Assembly: GCA_029978335.1 (NCBI GenBank)
Contig: JAPOJQ010000003.1
Span: 51,675 to 115,674, forward strand
Reading direction: 5' to 3'
DNA length: 64,000 nucleotides
Source of the DNA: Actinomycetota bacterium
Lineage (GTDB): Bacteria > Actinomycetota > Acidimicrobiia > Acidimicrobiales > Ilumatobacteraceae
Part shown: one piece after another, positions 34,825 through 44,287 of the stretch
Numbering within the stretch: position 1 is the first letter of the stretch
Layout: every line of letters starts with the position of its first letter
Translations under genes and position numbers: made by a program
Notes under the pieces: model-generated
The model's database searches: none
The model's input: the letters and a program-made list of their open reading frames with translations, nothing else
What the model was told of the DNA's origin: nothing

Positions 34825-35574
34825 ATGGGGATCATTGTCAACACCGAGGGAGCCGTGCGCACCCTCACCCTCGACCGGCCCGAGGCACTCAACGCACTGA
34901 CGCCAGCGCTCCTCGACGAACTCGCTTCGGCCCTCGCCGATGCCGCCGGTGACGACGCCATACGAGTCGTCGTCCTCACCGGAACCGGCCGTGCATTCTC
35001 GGCGGGCGTCGACCTGAAAGCGCTCGCCGACGACCCGCCCGCCAGCGGTGATGTGTCGGGGGCACTCAATGATCCAGCCCGACGAGCATGCGAACTGCTG
35101 TCGACGATGCCAAAGCTGACCATCGCCAAGGTGAACGGCTTCTGTTTCACCGGCGCTCTCGAACTCGCCCTTGCGTGCGATCTCATGGTGGTCGCGATCG
35201 AAGCCAAACTCGGCGACACCCACGCCAAGTGGGGCCTTCGACCCACCTGGGGAATGAGCGCGCGACTGATCCGCGCCGTCGGCCCGGTGCGAGCCCGAGA
35301 ACTCTCGTACACGGCGAGGACCATCACTGGTCAGGACGCGTTCGACTACGGCATGGCAAGCCATTGCGTTCCGCTGTCACAGCTTGACACCACCGTCGCC
35401 GAACTCGCCGAGACCGTCGCTGCGAATAGCCCCGAGTCCATCGCTGCCTACAAAGACCTCTACCACCATCAACAGGACCTCGGCTTGAGCCACGGATTGG
35501 GATTCGAATTCGCCACCCACTATCCGATGGGCGATGCCGGCGGGCGTCTCGACGGATTCACCAAGAAGGACTGA
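34825..35574 (+). CDS. Enoyl-CoA hydratase/isomerase, first gene of the glycolate operon
   Basis: 249-aa crotonase-fold protein. [24 protein letters not shown], the oxyanion strand [15 protein letters not shown], and [46 protein letters not shown] are the expected motifs. GAGGGG immediately upstream acts as a Shine-Dalgarno, unlike many first genes here. It ends 1 bp before the malate synthase ATG, so it is cotranscribed with glcB-glcG-glcD-glcE-glcF. Its reaction in that pathway is not known. Confidence 0.88.
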   Translation: MGIIVNTEGAVRTLTLDRPEALNALTPALLDELASALADAAGDDAIRVVVLTGTGRAFSAGVDLKALADDPPASGDVSGALNDPARRACELLSTMPKLTIAKVNGFCFTGALELALACDLMVVAIEAKLGDTHAKWGLRPTWGMSARLIRAVGPVRARELSYTARTITGQDAFDYGMASHCVPLSQLDTTVAELAETVAANSPESIAAYKDLYHHQQDLGLSHGLGFEFATHYPMGDAGGRLDGFTKKD

Positions 35575-35575
35575 C

Positions 35576-37702
35576 ATGGCAACCCGCGCAGGTCTCACCA
35601 TCGGCGACGAACTCGTCGAATTCGTCGAAGACGAAGCACTCCGGTCCACAGGTATCGACCCCGATCACTTCTGGGCAGCCTTCGCCGACATCATTCGCGA
35701 CCTTGCGCCTCGCAACCGCGAACTGCTCGAGACACGAGCATCAATGCAGGCCGCCATCGACCGCTGGCACCGCGACCACGGCGTCGGTGACCCGGCTGAG
35801 TATCGAGCGTTCCTCGAATCGATCGGCTACCTCATGCCCCAAGGACCTGACTTCAGCATTCGCACCGAAGGTGTCGACCCAGAGATTGCTGACATCGCCG
35901 GACCACAACTCGTCGTTCCCGTGACCAACGCTCGCTATGCCATCAACGCCGTCAATGCCCGCTGGGGCTCGCTGTACGACGCCCTCTACGGCACCGACGT
36001 CCTCGGCGATCTTCCTCCCGTCGGCCCCTATAACACCGATCGGGGAGCACGAGTCATCGCCGAGGCGCGCCGCATCCTCGATGAGGTGATGCCGCTCACC
36101 AACGGTTCGCACCAAGGCTCTACCCAGTACTCCATCATCGATGGCGAACTCGTTGTGACCGACGCCGGGGGCAACCGACTGCAACTCGACCCGAGCGTTG
36201 AACTCGTGGGCTGGACCGGGCCCGCCGATGCGCCATCGAGCATCGTCACGCGTCACCATCGGCTCAGCGTCGAGATTCGCATCGATCGCGGTCACGCGGT
36301 CGGAGCAACAGACCCCGCAGGTATTGCCGATGTGCTCCTCGAATCCGCCGTGACGGTGATCATGGATTGCGAGGACTCGGTGGCGTGTGTCGATGCGGCC
36401 GACAAGGCGCTCGCCTACAGGAACTGGCTCGGGCTCCAGCGCGGCACGCTCACCGCCGAGGTCGACAAGGCCGGCGCCACCTTCACCCGAACCATGGCCG
36501 CCGATCGCATCGTGCGCGGACCCGACGGTGACGATGTCATCATCCCTGCACGGTCGCTGCTGCTCGTACGCAACGTCGGGCATCTCATGACCACACCAGC
36601 AGTGCGCACCAGCGATGGCGAGGACATCCCCGAGGGCATTCTCGACGCGATGATGACAGTGCTGTGTGCGTTGCCGACCAGCGGTCCGATCTACATCGTC
36701 AAGCCAAAGATGCATGGACCCGACGAGGTGGCGTTCGCGTGCGAACTCTTCAGCCGCGTGGAACAAGCGCTCGGACTCGCGCATGAGACGGTCAAGATCG
36801 GCATCATGGACGAGGAGCGGCGCACCACGGTCAACCTCGCCGAGTGCCTCCGTGTGGCAGCTGGCCGAGTCGCCTTCATCAACACTGGGTTCCTCGATCG
36901 GACCGGTGATGAGATCCACACCTCCATGCAGGCGGGCCCGATGGTCCGCAAGGCCGACATGCGCAACGAACAATGGATCGGTGCCTACGAGAATCACAAC
37001 GTCGACACTGGTCTCGCCTGCGGGTTGCTCGGCAAAGCCCAGATCGGCAAAGGGATGTGGGCAGCGCCGGATCTGATGGCCGACATGCTTGCCACCAAAA
37101 TCGGACACCCGAACGCTGGCGCATCGTGTGCCTGGGTGCCCTCCCCCACGGCAGCCACCCTCCATGCCATTCACTACCACCGTGTCGATGTAGCGGAACG
37201 CCAGCGTGAGCTCCTCGCCCGACTCGCCGCCGACGGACCCCGGGCCACGATCGACGACCTCTTGCATATTCCCGTCGATACTGCTGCACGCTGGACCGAC
37301 GACGAGGTCCAAGCTGAACTCGACAACAACGCCCAAGGCATCCTCGGGTATGTCGTGCGATGGGTCGATCAAGGTGTCGGATGTTCGAAGGTGCCCGACA
37401 TCCACGACGTGGGACTGATGGAAGATCGCGCCACATGTCGTATCTCATCGCAGCACATGGCGAACTGGCTGCTGCACGGCATCGTCGATGTAGATCGCAT
37501 CCGAGCAACATTCGCCAAAATGGCGGCTGTCGTCGATCAACAAAATGCGAATGATCCCGACTACCAGCCGATGGCGCCAGCGCTCAACGGCATTGCCTAC
37601 CGTGCCGCGCTCGACCTCGTGCTCTCCGGAGTGGAGCAACCCTCGGGGTACACCGAACCCATCCTCCATGCCCGTCGACTCGAACTGAAGGACTCCCGAT
37701 GA
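35576..37702 (+). CDS. glcB: Malate synthase G
   Basis: 708-aa single-chain malate synthase G, condensing glyoxylate with acetyl-CoA to malate. Visible family segments are [72 protein letters not shown] and the catalytic Asp region [23 protein letters not shown]. The length matches isoform G (about 720) rather than A. ATG 35576 is preferred to the track's upstream start inside the hydratase. It consumes the glyoxylate made by GlcDEF, which follow in the same operon. Confidence 0.96.
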   Translation: MATRAGLTIGDELVEFVEDEALRSTGIDPDHFWAAFADIIRDLAPRNRELLETRASMQAAIDRWHRDHGVGDPAEYRAFLESIGYLMPQGPDFSIRTEGVDPEIADIAGPQLVVPVTNARYAINAVNARWGSLYDALYGTDVLGDLPPVGPYNTDRGARVIAEARRILDEVMPLTNGSHQGSTQYSIIDGELVVTDAGGNRLQLDPSVELVGWTGPADAPSSIVTRHHRLSVEIRIDRGHAVGATDPAGIADVLLESAVTVIMDCEDSVACVDAADKALAYRNWLGLQRGTLTAEVDKAGATFTRTMAADRIVRGPDGDDVIIPARSLLLVRNVGHLMTTPAVRTSDGEDIPEGILDAMMTVLCALPTSGPIYIVKPKMHGPDEVAFACELFSRVEQALGLAHETVKIGIMDEERRTTVNLAECLRVAAGRVAFINTGFLDRTGDEIHTSMQAGPMVRKADMRNEQWIGAYENHNVDTGLACGLLGKAQIGKGMWAAPDLMADMLATKIGHPNAGASCAWVPSPTAATLHAIHYHRVDVAERQRELLARLAADGPRATIDDLLHIPVDTAARWTDDEVQAELDNNAQGILGYVVRWVDQGVGCSKVPDIHDVGLMEDRATCRISSQHMANWLLHGIVDVDRIRATFAKMAAVVDQQNANDPDYQPMAPALNGIAYRAALDLVLSGVEQPSGYTEPILHARRLELKDSR

Positions 37703-38133
37703 CCACCTACGACGCAACCATCACTGCCGCCGAGGCCCGCACGATGATCGATGCGGCGCTTGCCTACGGCGTCAACGCTCAGATGAAACCACTCGTGGTG
37801 CTGGTGCTCGACGCCGCTGGCGCACCCGTCGCGTACGAACGGAGCGACGGCTCGCCAACCGGTCGGTTCGAGATCGCCCGAGGCAAAGCGAACGGCGCAC
37901 TGCAACTCGGGGTGAACTCGAAGCGGATCGGTGAGATGGCGGTTGAACGCCCTCACTTCATCGCCGGCGTCACGGCGTCGGTGCCCGGACCCCTCGTTCC
38001 GGTTGCGGGCGGGGTGCTGGTGCTGCGCGACGACGTCGTCGTCGGCGCGGTCGGGGTATCAGGTGACACGAGCGACAACGATGAACTCGCCGCAATCGCT
38101 GGCATCACCGCAGCGGGGTTCACTCACCCGTGA
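37699..38133 (+). CDS. glcG: GlcG/HbpS-family protein
   Basis: 144-aa protein of the GlcG/HbpS-like (DUF336) fold: repeated [31 protein letters not shown] and [33 protein letters not shown]. Family members occur in glycolate operons and some bind haem or cobalamin; the role in glycolate use is unsettled. ATGA overlaps join it to glcB and a GTGA overlap joins it to glcD. Confidence 0.9.
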   Translation: MTTYDATITAAEARTMIDAALAYGVNAQMKPLVVLVLDAAGAPVAYERSDGSPTGRFEIARGKANGALQLGVNSKRIGEMAVERPHFIAGVTASVPGPLVPVAGGVLVLRDDVVVGAVGVSGDTSDNDELAAIAGITAAGFTHP

Positions 38134-39557
38134 GCGACCTTGTCAGCGACCTCCGAGCGGTGTTGGGCGACCGCGTTCGAGTCGACGCTGCTCAGCGCGC
38201 ATTGCTTCGCCGTGATGCGTCCGTGTTCGAGGGAGGATCCGCTGGGCCGGTGTGCCTGTGCGACACCACCGAAGAAGTGCAACAGGTCGTACGTATCGCC
38301 ATCGCGCACGGTCGAGCGATCGTGCCACGCGGTGCCGGCACCGGTCTCGCCGGCGGGGCCATCCCGCTTGCCGATCCCGTCATCGTTTCGCTGTCCCGAA
38401 TGAATCGAGTGCTCGAGGTCGACACCGACGCCCGGATCGCGTGGGTGCAGCCCGGTGTGGTGAACCTCGATCTCTCAAAGCATCTGGCACCGCTCGGATT
38501 TCACTTCGCCCCCGATCCGTCAAGTCAGCAGGTCTGCACCATTGGCGGCAACGTGGCGAACAACTCAGGCGGGCCGCACTGCCTTGCGTACGGCGTAACG
38601 AACGCACACATCCTCGCAGTCGAGGTCGTGTTGCCCGATGGCGAGATCGCTGTCCTCGGTGGCCTCGATGCAGAGCCTGCTGGCTACGACCTGCGCGGCG
38701 TGTTTGTTGGTGGCGAGGGCATGCTCGGTATCGCCACCCGTGTTGCGGTGCGCATCACCCCCAACCCGCCTGCGGTGCGGACGCTGCTGTTGTCGTTCGC
38801 TACCACGCGCGAGGCCGCATCAACGGTGAGCGCAGTGATTGCGGCGGGCATCGTTCCCGCAGCAATGGAAGTGATGGATCAACGCATCGTCATCGCCGTC
38901 GAGAACTACGTGCATGCGGGCTATCCCACCGACGCCGGTGCGGTGCTGCTCGCCGAGGTCGACGGTCAGAGCGGCGGGGTTGATATCGACGCGGAACGCA
39001 TCGCCAACATCGGGCGCGAGCAAGGCGCCACATCGGTGCATCTCGCCGAAGATGACAACCAGCGAGCACTGTTGTGGAAGGGTCGCAAAACCGCATTTGG
39101 TGCAGTGGCCCAGGTGACACCGAACTACTACCTCCACGACACCGTGGTGCCGCGTTCGCAACTCGCTGATGTGCTCGATCAGGTCTACGAGATCGCCGAA
39201 CGACATGACCTGCTCGTGATGAATGTGTTCCATGCCGGCGATGGAAATCTCCATCCTTTACTGCTCTTCGATGCGCGCGAGCCGGGCGTCTACGACCGAG
39301 TGCATGCAGCGGGCGCCGAGATCGTCAAGGCATCGCTCGCCGCCGGCGGGGTCCTGTCAGGTGAACACGGCGTGGGCATCGAAAAGCAGCCCTACATGTC
39401 GATGTTGTTCTCCGACGACGATCTCGATCATCAAGAGCGCCTTCGGCGCGCATTCGACCCGGCGTGTCGAGCAAACCCGGGCAAGGTCATTCCTGAAGGG
39501 CATTCGTGCGCTGATATCCAGCATCTGCATGCCGTGCCGGAGGGGGTCTGGGGATGA
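38130..39557 (+). CDS. glcD: Glycolate oxidase subunit GlcD (FAD-linked)
   Basis: 475-aa FAD enzyme oxidising glycolate (or D-lactate) to the 2-oxo acid. The PCMH FAD-binding domain has IVPRGAGTGLAGGAIPLADPVIVSL and CTIGGNVANNSGGPHCLAYGVT; the C-terminal domain carries NVFHAGDGNLHPLLLFD and GGVLSGEHGVGIEKQPYM with metal-binding His residues. GTG start coupled to glcG. Electrons would pass to GlcF and then to the membrane quinone pool. Confidence 0.95.
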   Translation: MSDLVSDLRAVLGDRVRVDAAQRALLRRDASVFEGGSAGPVCLCDTTEEVQQVVRIAIAHGRAIVPRGAGTGLAGGAIPLADPVIVSLSRMNRVLEVDTDARIAWVQPGVVNLDLSKHLAPLGFHFAPDPSSQQVCTIGGNVANNSGGPHCLAYGVTNAHILAVEVVLPDGEIAVLGGLDAEPAGYDLRGVFVGGEGMLGIATRVAVRITPNPPAVRTLLLSFATTREAASTVSAVIAAGIVPAAMEVMDQRIVIAVENYVHAGYPTDAGAVLLAEVDGQSGGVDIDAERIANIGREQGATSVHLAEDDNQRALLWKGRKTAFGAVAQVTPNYYLHDTVVPRSQLADVLDQVYEIAERHDLLVMNVFHAGDGNLHPLLLFDAREPGVYDRVHAAGAEIVKASLAAGGVLSGEHGVGIEKQPYMSMLFSDDDLDHQERLRRAFDPACRANPGKVIPEGHSCADIQHLHAVPEGVWG

Positions 39558-40438
39558 CCCTTGCCGACTTCGTCACCGAGATCGGCGACTCCGGCCCCGT
39601 TGCGGTTCAAGGATGTCGAACCCGTTGGGATGTTGGTGGTCCGCTCGACCCATCGGCTCGACTCGTCACCGCCCCATCGGGCATCGTCGACTACTTGCCC
39701 GAGGAGATGACGGTCACCGTGTTGGCGGGAACGACGGTGGCGGAACTCAACCACGCGTTGTTGGCCCGCGGTCAACGCTGCGCCTTGCCGGATCGCCACG
39801 GCACAGTTGGCGGCGCCATCGCCGTTGGCGAGAACCACACCGAGGTACTCGGGCGCGGCACGTTGCGGGCCTCGGTACTCCAGGTTCGATATGTCTCGGC
39901 CGAAGGCAAGCTCGTCACCGGCGGCGGACCGACGGTCAAGAACGTGTCGGGCTTCGACATTCCCCGACTCCTCACTGGATCGCTCGGCACGCTCGGTCTG
40001 ATCGGCGAAGTGATCCTGCGCACGAATCCCCTCCCTGCAACATCGGTCTGGCTCGACAGCGTCGACGCCGATCCGTTTGCGATCGCATCGATCGTCTTGC
40101 GTCCCGGCGCCGTGCTGTGGGACGGCACGCGCACCCGAGTGCTGCTCGAAGGCCACGCACCCGACGTGGCGCACGACCGGACGGCACTTGGTGGATGCGG
40201 CAACTGGACCGAGGCCGACGGGGCGCTCGATCTGTTGCCGCACCGCTGGTCGCTGACACCGGCAGAACTTCGCTCCCTCAACGGCAACTTTGTGGCGTCG
40301 GTTGGTGTCGGCACCGTCTGGCGTGATCATCCACAACCACGGCGTGAACTCAGCGAGCCGGTGCGGGCAATTTCAGAACGAATGAAGGCGAACTTCGACC
40401 CGACTGGCCGCCTCAATCCCGGACGGAGTGTGTGCTGA
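39554..40438 (+). CDS. glcE: Glycolate oxidase subunit GlcE
   Basis: 294-aa second flavin-fold subunit: VTVLAGTTVAELNHALLARGQRCALPD and GRGTLRASVLQVRYVSAEGKLVTGGGPTVKNVSGFDIPRLLTGSLGTLGLIGEVILR are the PCMH domain of GlcE, and it ends ANFDPTGRLNPGRSVC. It lacks the C-terminal catalytic half found in GlcD, as expected. ATGA overlap with glcD. Confidence 0.94.
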   Translation: MTLADFVTEIGDSGPVAVQGCRTRWDVGGPLDPSARLVTAPSGIVDYLPEEMTVTVLAGTTVAELNHALLARGQRCALPDRHGTVGGAIAVGENHTEVLGRGTLRASVLQVRYVSAEGKLVTGGGPTVKNVSGFDIPRLLTGSLGTLGLIGEVILRTNPLPATSVWLDSVDADPFAIASIVLRPGAVLWDGTRTRVLLEGHAPDVAHDRTALGGCGNWTEADGALDLLPHRWSLTPAELRSLNGNFVASVGVGTVWRDHPQPRRELSEPVRAISERMKANFDPTGRLNPGRSVC

Positions 40439-41559
40439 TGGACCTTGGCATCAATCCCGATGAATTGGTGACCTGTATGCAGTGTGGGCTCTGTCTCACC
40501 GCATGCCCGACCTACCGCATCACCGGTGACGAGACATATTCGCCACGAGGCCGGATCGCCCTCATGCGCGAGGTGCAAGACCATGGGGCTCCACTCACGA
40601 GCGAAGTGCTCGACGCCTTCGATACCTGCATCCAATGCCGCGGATGTGAACCGGCGTGTCCATCAGGCGTGCCGTATGGGCATCTCATCGAGCAGACCAA
40701 AGCCTCGCTCACACAGCAGCGGCACCCGGCACTGCGCTCGCTGTTGTTGCGCCCGCTCACGATGCCAAGAGTCTTGCGAGTGGGTTCTAGTGCGCTGGCA
40801 CTTGCCCAGCGAGCCCGATTGGTGCCGCCACCGATCGCGCGGCGGCTAGGACTTCCGGCTCGATTGCCGATTCGGCGGCCGGCCCTTCGCAGCACCGGCA
40901 ATGACGTGCAACTCTTCACCGGCTGCGTCATGGATGCGTGGCAGCGCGAGGTGCACCTTGCGGCCAAAGCGGTGCTCGAAGCGGCGGGATTCGGCGTTCG
41001 CGTCACCGGTGACGACGCACCGTGTTGTGGTGCCTTGCATCTGCACGCTGGCCTTCGGGACGAATCGCAACGCCTCACCGACCGCGTGACGGCAGCGCTT
41101 GATCCCCACGTTCCCGTTCTCGTCGACTCCGCCGGATGCGGTGCACATCTCAAGGAGCACTCAGGCCTCTCGGTATTCGATATCCAGGAGTTTCTTGCCC
41201 AGCACGTAGATCGACTCCCGACGGTCAAACCGCTTGACCTGAAGGTTGCCGTGCAAGATCCATGTCATCTGCGGCACGTGCAGCGTGCACACGCAGCGAC
41301 TCGAACGGTGTTACGGCCTTTCGTTCGTGAGATCGTCGAACTTGACGACGACGGCATGTGCTGCGGCGCCGGCGGTGCCTACTCGGTACTTGAGCCTGAG
41401 ATGGCCGGCCAGGTTCGCGATCGGAAAATGAGCAGCATCGATCGTGCACGACCCGACGTGGTGGCGAGTGCTAATCCGGGATGTTCGATGCATCTTGCAG
41501 CCGCTGGCGTGTCAACGGTGCATCCGATGGAACTGATTGCTCAGGCTCTCAAGGGATAG
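40438..41559 (+). CDS. glcF: Glycolate oxidase iron-sulfur subunit GlcF
   Basis: 373-aa Fe-S subunit. Two ferredoxin-type [4Fe-4S] motifs (CMQCGLCLTACPTYR and CIQCRGCEPACPSGVPYG) are followed by two CCG domains (DDAPCCGALHLHAG and MCCGAGGAYSVLEPEMA) that bind a further cluster. ATG 40438 overlaps the glcE stop (TGATG); the track begins two codons earlier at GTG. It passes electrons from GlcD/E to the respiratory chain. Its 3' end overlaps the convergent DUF222 gene by 19 bp. Confidence 0.95.
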   Translation: MDLGINPDELVTCMQCGLCLTACPTYRITGDETYSPRGRIALMREVQDHGAPLTSEVLDAFDTCIQCRGCEPACPSGVPYGHLIEQTKASLTQQRHPALRSLLLRPLTMPRVLRVGSSALALAQRARLVPPPIARRLGLPARLPIRRPALRSTGNDVQLFTGCVMDAWQREVHLAAKAVLEAAGFGVRVTGDDAPCCGALHLHAGLRDESQRLTDRVTAALDPHVPVLVDSAGCGAHLKEHSGLSVFDIQEFLAQHVDRLPTVKPLDLKVAVQDPCHLRHVQRAHAATRTVLRPFVREIVELDDDGMCCGAGGAYSVLEPEMAGQVRDRKMSSIDRARPDVVASANPGCSMHLAAAGVSTVHPMELIAQALKG

Positions 41560-42740
41560 TCGACCCACCGAGTGGAGAGCCGTTCACCGGTCGGCGGTCG
41601 GAATGCTCCAACCGGTGGTGGTCCGATCGTCGTCGGTGGCGGGGTTGGCGGAGGAATCTCCCACCCAGCTCGATGTCGCAACACCAGGCCATCAGGTTGA
41701 TCGGGATTGCCCGAGATATCGAACTCGCCAAGGTGATGTGTCCGGTGGTGACGCGAGCACAACGTGACGAGGTTGTTGGTGTCGGTTCGACCACCAGCTG
41801 ACCAGTGGATGAGGTGATGGATATCGAGGTGCAGGGCGTTCGTGCATCCCGGCACCCGGCACCCGCCGTCACGTTCGATGATGATCTTGCGCAATCGATC
41901 GGGAACGATGCGCATCGTTCGACCGAGGTTCACTGGGGCGCCAGCGATGTGATCGAGTCGCCGCACATCGCCATCACATGACAACAAGGCAGTGATCGAA
42001 GCCGGCAGTGGGCGCCCAGATGACCAACGGGCAATTGGACTGCCCTCATGATCGGCAGCAACGTGCATGGTCAGCTGGAACCGCTGCCGACGTTCCGGCC
42101 CAGCCACGCCAAGCGAGCGACGGGCCATTTCGACCATGGCGTCAGCCCACGTGGCCTGACGATCACCGGATTGGATCAGCGCATCCCTTGCCTCGCGCAG
42201 CGCTGACTCGACGACTGATCCGTGATCGGCATCAAGGCGTACCGCTGCCCACCATCGACCATCATCACGCTGCCCCATCGTCACCGATTCGTCGCTCACC
42301 GGTTCAGGGGCGGGGCGATCGAGGAACTCTCGGCGTGTGACGGTGGTGAGTTGGCGCACCGTCATGTGCCGGGCGTACGCCGTGACTCGTTCATCAGCCC
42401 AATCGGGCACGCGACAGGCCACTGCAACTTGGTCGAGAGTGAGCGCGCCATCATCGAAGGCGGCCATGAGCGTCGGTAGCGAGGAGGCACGACGAGCGAC
42501 CATCACAATGTGTCGAGCAGTGGATGACGACACACCGGCGCGCCAGCACAACCAATGCTGCGGCGACACGACGCCCGATCCGGACCAAGAGCCATCGGCC
42601 AGCACGGTCTGCATGTGCCGAACGAGTCTCGCGTGTTGGAGATTGATCGAACCTTGGAGCGATGCAGCGACCGTCTCGGGAGCCACCATCTCGGCGTAGG
42701 TCGTCGCCGCTGAATTGTTGCTTACGCCAACGCCTCCCAT
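41541..42740 (-). CDS. DUF222-HNH endonuclease (13E12 family)
   Basis: 399 aa from ATG 42740. The N-terminal DUF222 domain (SINLQHARLVRHMQTVLADGSWSG, SSSTARHIVMVARRASSLPTLMAAFDDGALTLDQ) is joined to an HNH nuclease domain: RDGGCRVPGCTNALHLDIHHLIHWSAGGRTDTNNLVTLCSRHHRTHH. This is the mycobacterial 13E12-repeat architecture. Upstream is an imperfect 18-bp palindrome that matches the actinobacterial LexA box, and a TACGAT -10 within it lies 6 bp before ATG 42740. The track's start at 42788 and the ATG at 42755 lie upstream of or inside that box, so they are unlikely. The genomic copy number of this family could not be checked here. Confidence 0.88.
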   Translation of the reverse strand: MGGVGVSNNSAATTYAEMVAPETVAASLQGSINLQHARLVRHMQTVLADGSWSGSGVVSPQHWLCWRAGVSSSTARHIVMVARRASSLPTLMAAFDDGALTLDQVAVACRVPDWADERVTAYARHMTVRQLTTVTRREFLDRPAPEPVSDESVTMGQRDDGRWWAAVRLDADHGSVVESALREARDALIQSGDRQATWADAMVEMARRSLGVAGPERRQRFQLTMHVAADHEGSPIARWSSGRPLPASITALLSCDGDVRRLDHIAGAPVNLGRTMRIVPDRLRKIIIERDGGCRVPGCTNALHLDIHHLIHWSAGGRTDTNNLVTLCSRHHRTHHLGEFDISGNPDQPDGLVLRHRAGWEIPPPTPPPTTIGPPPVGAFRPPTGERLSTRWVDYPLRA

Positions 42741-42746
42741 GACCAA

Positions 42747-42764
42747 ATCGTACATATGTTCGAT
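42747..42764. promoter_or_regulatory. LexA/SOS-box-like palindrome overlapping the DUF222 -10
   Basis: ATCGTACATATGTTCGAT is an 18-bp palindrome with one mismatched pair; its core CGTACATATGTTCG differs by one base from the consensus CGAAC-N4-GTTCG. On the minus strand it ends in TACGAT, the -10 for ATG 42740, so bound LexA would block the promoter directly. Confidence 0.6.
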
Positions 42765-42875
42765 TCGGCACACAACACTCGAATGCACGGTGCCCCATAG
42801 TTCTCAGCGATAGCTGCGCAACATCCATCGCTTGGAGCGATCACCCACGAGGAACCCCTGAATCCACGCGACAAC

Positions 42876-42881
42876 TACGGT
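42876..42881 (+). promoter_or_regulatory. -10 element (TACGGT) of the AcuI-like gene
   Basis: TACGGT ends 7 bp before the ATG at 42889; no Shine-Dalgarno is visible. The 148-bp divergent region also holds the LexA-like box. Confidence 0.45.
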
Positions 42882-42888
42882 GTGGCGC

Positions 42889-43884
42889 ATGACGAGTGCA
42901 ACCTTCCGAGCGTTCCGTGCCAACACCTCTGGCGAATCGATCGACCGTGGAGTGGTGACCATGTCAACCGACGACCTCGCCGATGACGGCGCACTTGTCG
43001 ACGTGCAGTGGTCGAGTGTCAATTTCAAAGACGGCCTTGCATCTACCCCCACCGGCAAAGTTGCACGGTTTAGTCCAATGATCCCTGGCGTCGATCTCGC
43101 CGGAGTGCTGCTCGAAGATGCAGGCGACATCCCCGCAGGAACCGAAGTGATTGCTCACGGCTACGACCTCGGAGTGAACCGCCACGGCGGTTTCGCGCAA
43201 TTCGCAACGGTGCCCCACGACTGGCTCGTGCCACTGCCCGCCGGCTTGAGCACTCGCGAAGCAATGATCATCGGCACCGCTGGCTACACCGCTGCGCTCT
43301 CGGTGATTGCGTTGCTGGATCATGGCGTCACACCGAACGACGGACCGATCCTCGTCACCGGTGCCACCGGTGGCGTTGGGTCAACAGCTGTCGGCATGTT
43401 GGCCGGCCTTGGCTTTTCGGTGACCGCATCGACCGGTAAGCCTGATGAAAGCGACTTCCTCACCGCACTCGGTGCCAGCGCCGTGATCGATCGCGCGGTG
43501 CTCGCCGACGCAGGCAAGCCCCTCCAAGGCATGCAGTGGGCCGGTGCGGTCGACTGCGTCGGCGGTGTCCCGCTCGCCAATGTGCTGGCACAGACGAACT
43601 ACGGCGGTGCCGTCGCGGCGAGCGGCTTGACCGCCGGCAATGGCTTGCCCACCACCGTGCTGCCCTTCATCCTTCGTGGCGTCACGCTCTACGGCATCGA
43701 TTCGGTACAGACGCCGATCGCACGTCGCCGCGAGGTGTGGCAGCGCATCGCCACCGACCTCAAGCCGAGCGGACTCGACGCCATTGGCCACGACATCGGT
43801 CTCGATGACCTCGACACCGTGCTGACCGACATCCTCGCCGGCAAGGCCGTGGGGCGGGCCGTCGTCGATCTGAAGCGGAGCTGA
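42889..43884 (+). CDS. Acrylyl-CoA reductase/quinone oxidoreductase (AcuI/YhdH family MDR)
   Basis: 331-aa zinc-free medium-chain dehydrogenase. VQWSSVNFKDGLASTPTGKVARFSPMIPGVDLAGVL and RHGGFAQFATVP are AcuI/YhdH hallmarks; the NADPH fold is ILVTGATGGVGSTAVGMLAGLG, and GLTAGNGLPTTVLPFILRGVTLYGIDSV follows. Members reduce acryloyl-CoA to propionyl-CoA, which matters for DMSP and 3-hydroxypropionate metabolism in marine bacteria; this copy's substrate is inferred. ATG 42889 is chosen. It sits 1 bp before msrB and probably forms an operon with msrB and the MBL gene. Confidence 0.88.
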   Translation: MTSATFRAFRANTSGESIDRGVVTMSTDDLADDGALVDVQWSSVNFKDGLASTPTGKVARFSPMIPGVDLAGVLLEDAGDIPAGTEVIAHGYDLGVNRHGGFAQFATVPHDWLVPLPAGLSTREAMIIGTAGYTAALSVIALLDHGVTPNDGPILVTGATGGVGSTAVGMLAGLGFSVTASTGKPDESDFLTALGASAVIDRAVLADAGKPLQGMQWAGAVDCVGGVPLANVLAQTNYGGAVAASGLTAGNGLPTTVLPFILRGVTLYGIDSVQTPIARRREVWQRIATDLKPSGLDAIGHDIGLDDLDTVLTDILAGKAVGRAVVDLKRS

Positions 43885-43885
43885 G

Positions 43886-44287
43886 ATGGAGTTCATCAAG
43901 CCGTCAGAGGATGTGCTGCGCGCCCGTCTCACCCCGCTCCAATACGAGGTGACCCAACACGCAGGAACCGAGCGAGCGTTCACCGGCGAGTTCTGGAACG
44001 TGTTCGACGATGGCACGTACCGCTGCATCGTGTGCAACACCGAACTGTTCGACTCGTCGACCAAGTTCGATGCGCACTGCGGCTGGCCGAGCTTTCACAC
44101 GGCACTGTCCGATGATCGCGTGTCGTTCATCGAGGACCGTTCACACGGCATGATCCGGGTTGAGGTGCGATGCGCAACCTGCGATGCCCACCTCGGGCAC
44201 ATTTTCCCGGATGGCCCCCCACCCACCGGCCATCGCTATTGCATGAACTCGGCGAGCCTCACCTTTGAGGCTCGCGGCGAACAGTGA
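43886..44287 (+). CDS. msrB: Peptide-methionine (R)-S-oxide reductase
   Basis: 133-aa MsrB, repairing methionine-R-sulfoxide in proteins. Zinc is held by CIVC and CATC pairs; the catalytic Cys is in HRYCMNSASLTFE. CGWPSFHTAL and HLGHIFPDGPPPTGHRYC are the family signature. Second gene of the acuI-msrB-MBL run, overlapping the next gene by 4 bp. Confidence 0.96.
   Translation: MEFIKPSEDVLRARLTPLQYEVTQHAGTERAFTGEFWNVFDDGTYRCIVCNTELFDSSTKFDAHCGWPSFHTALSDDRVSFIEDRSHGMIRVEVRCATCDAHLGHIFPDGPPPTGHRYCMNSASLTFEARGEQ

Noticed and set aside
35741-37405. 554-aa ORF antisense to malate synthase G
   Set aside because: No family motif, and the plus strand holds a full-length, recognisable glcB. Long antisense frames are common at this GC content.
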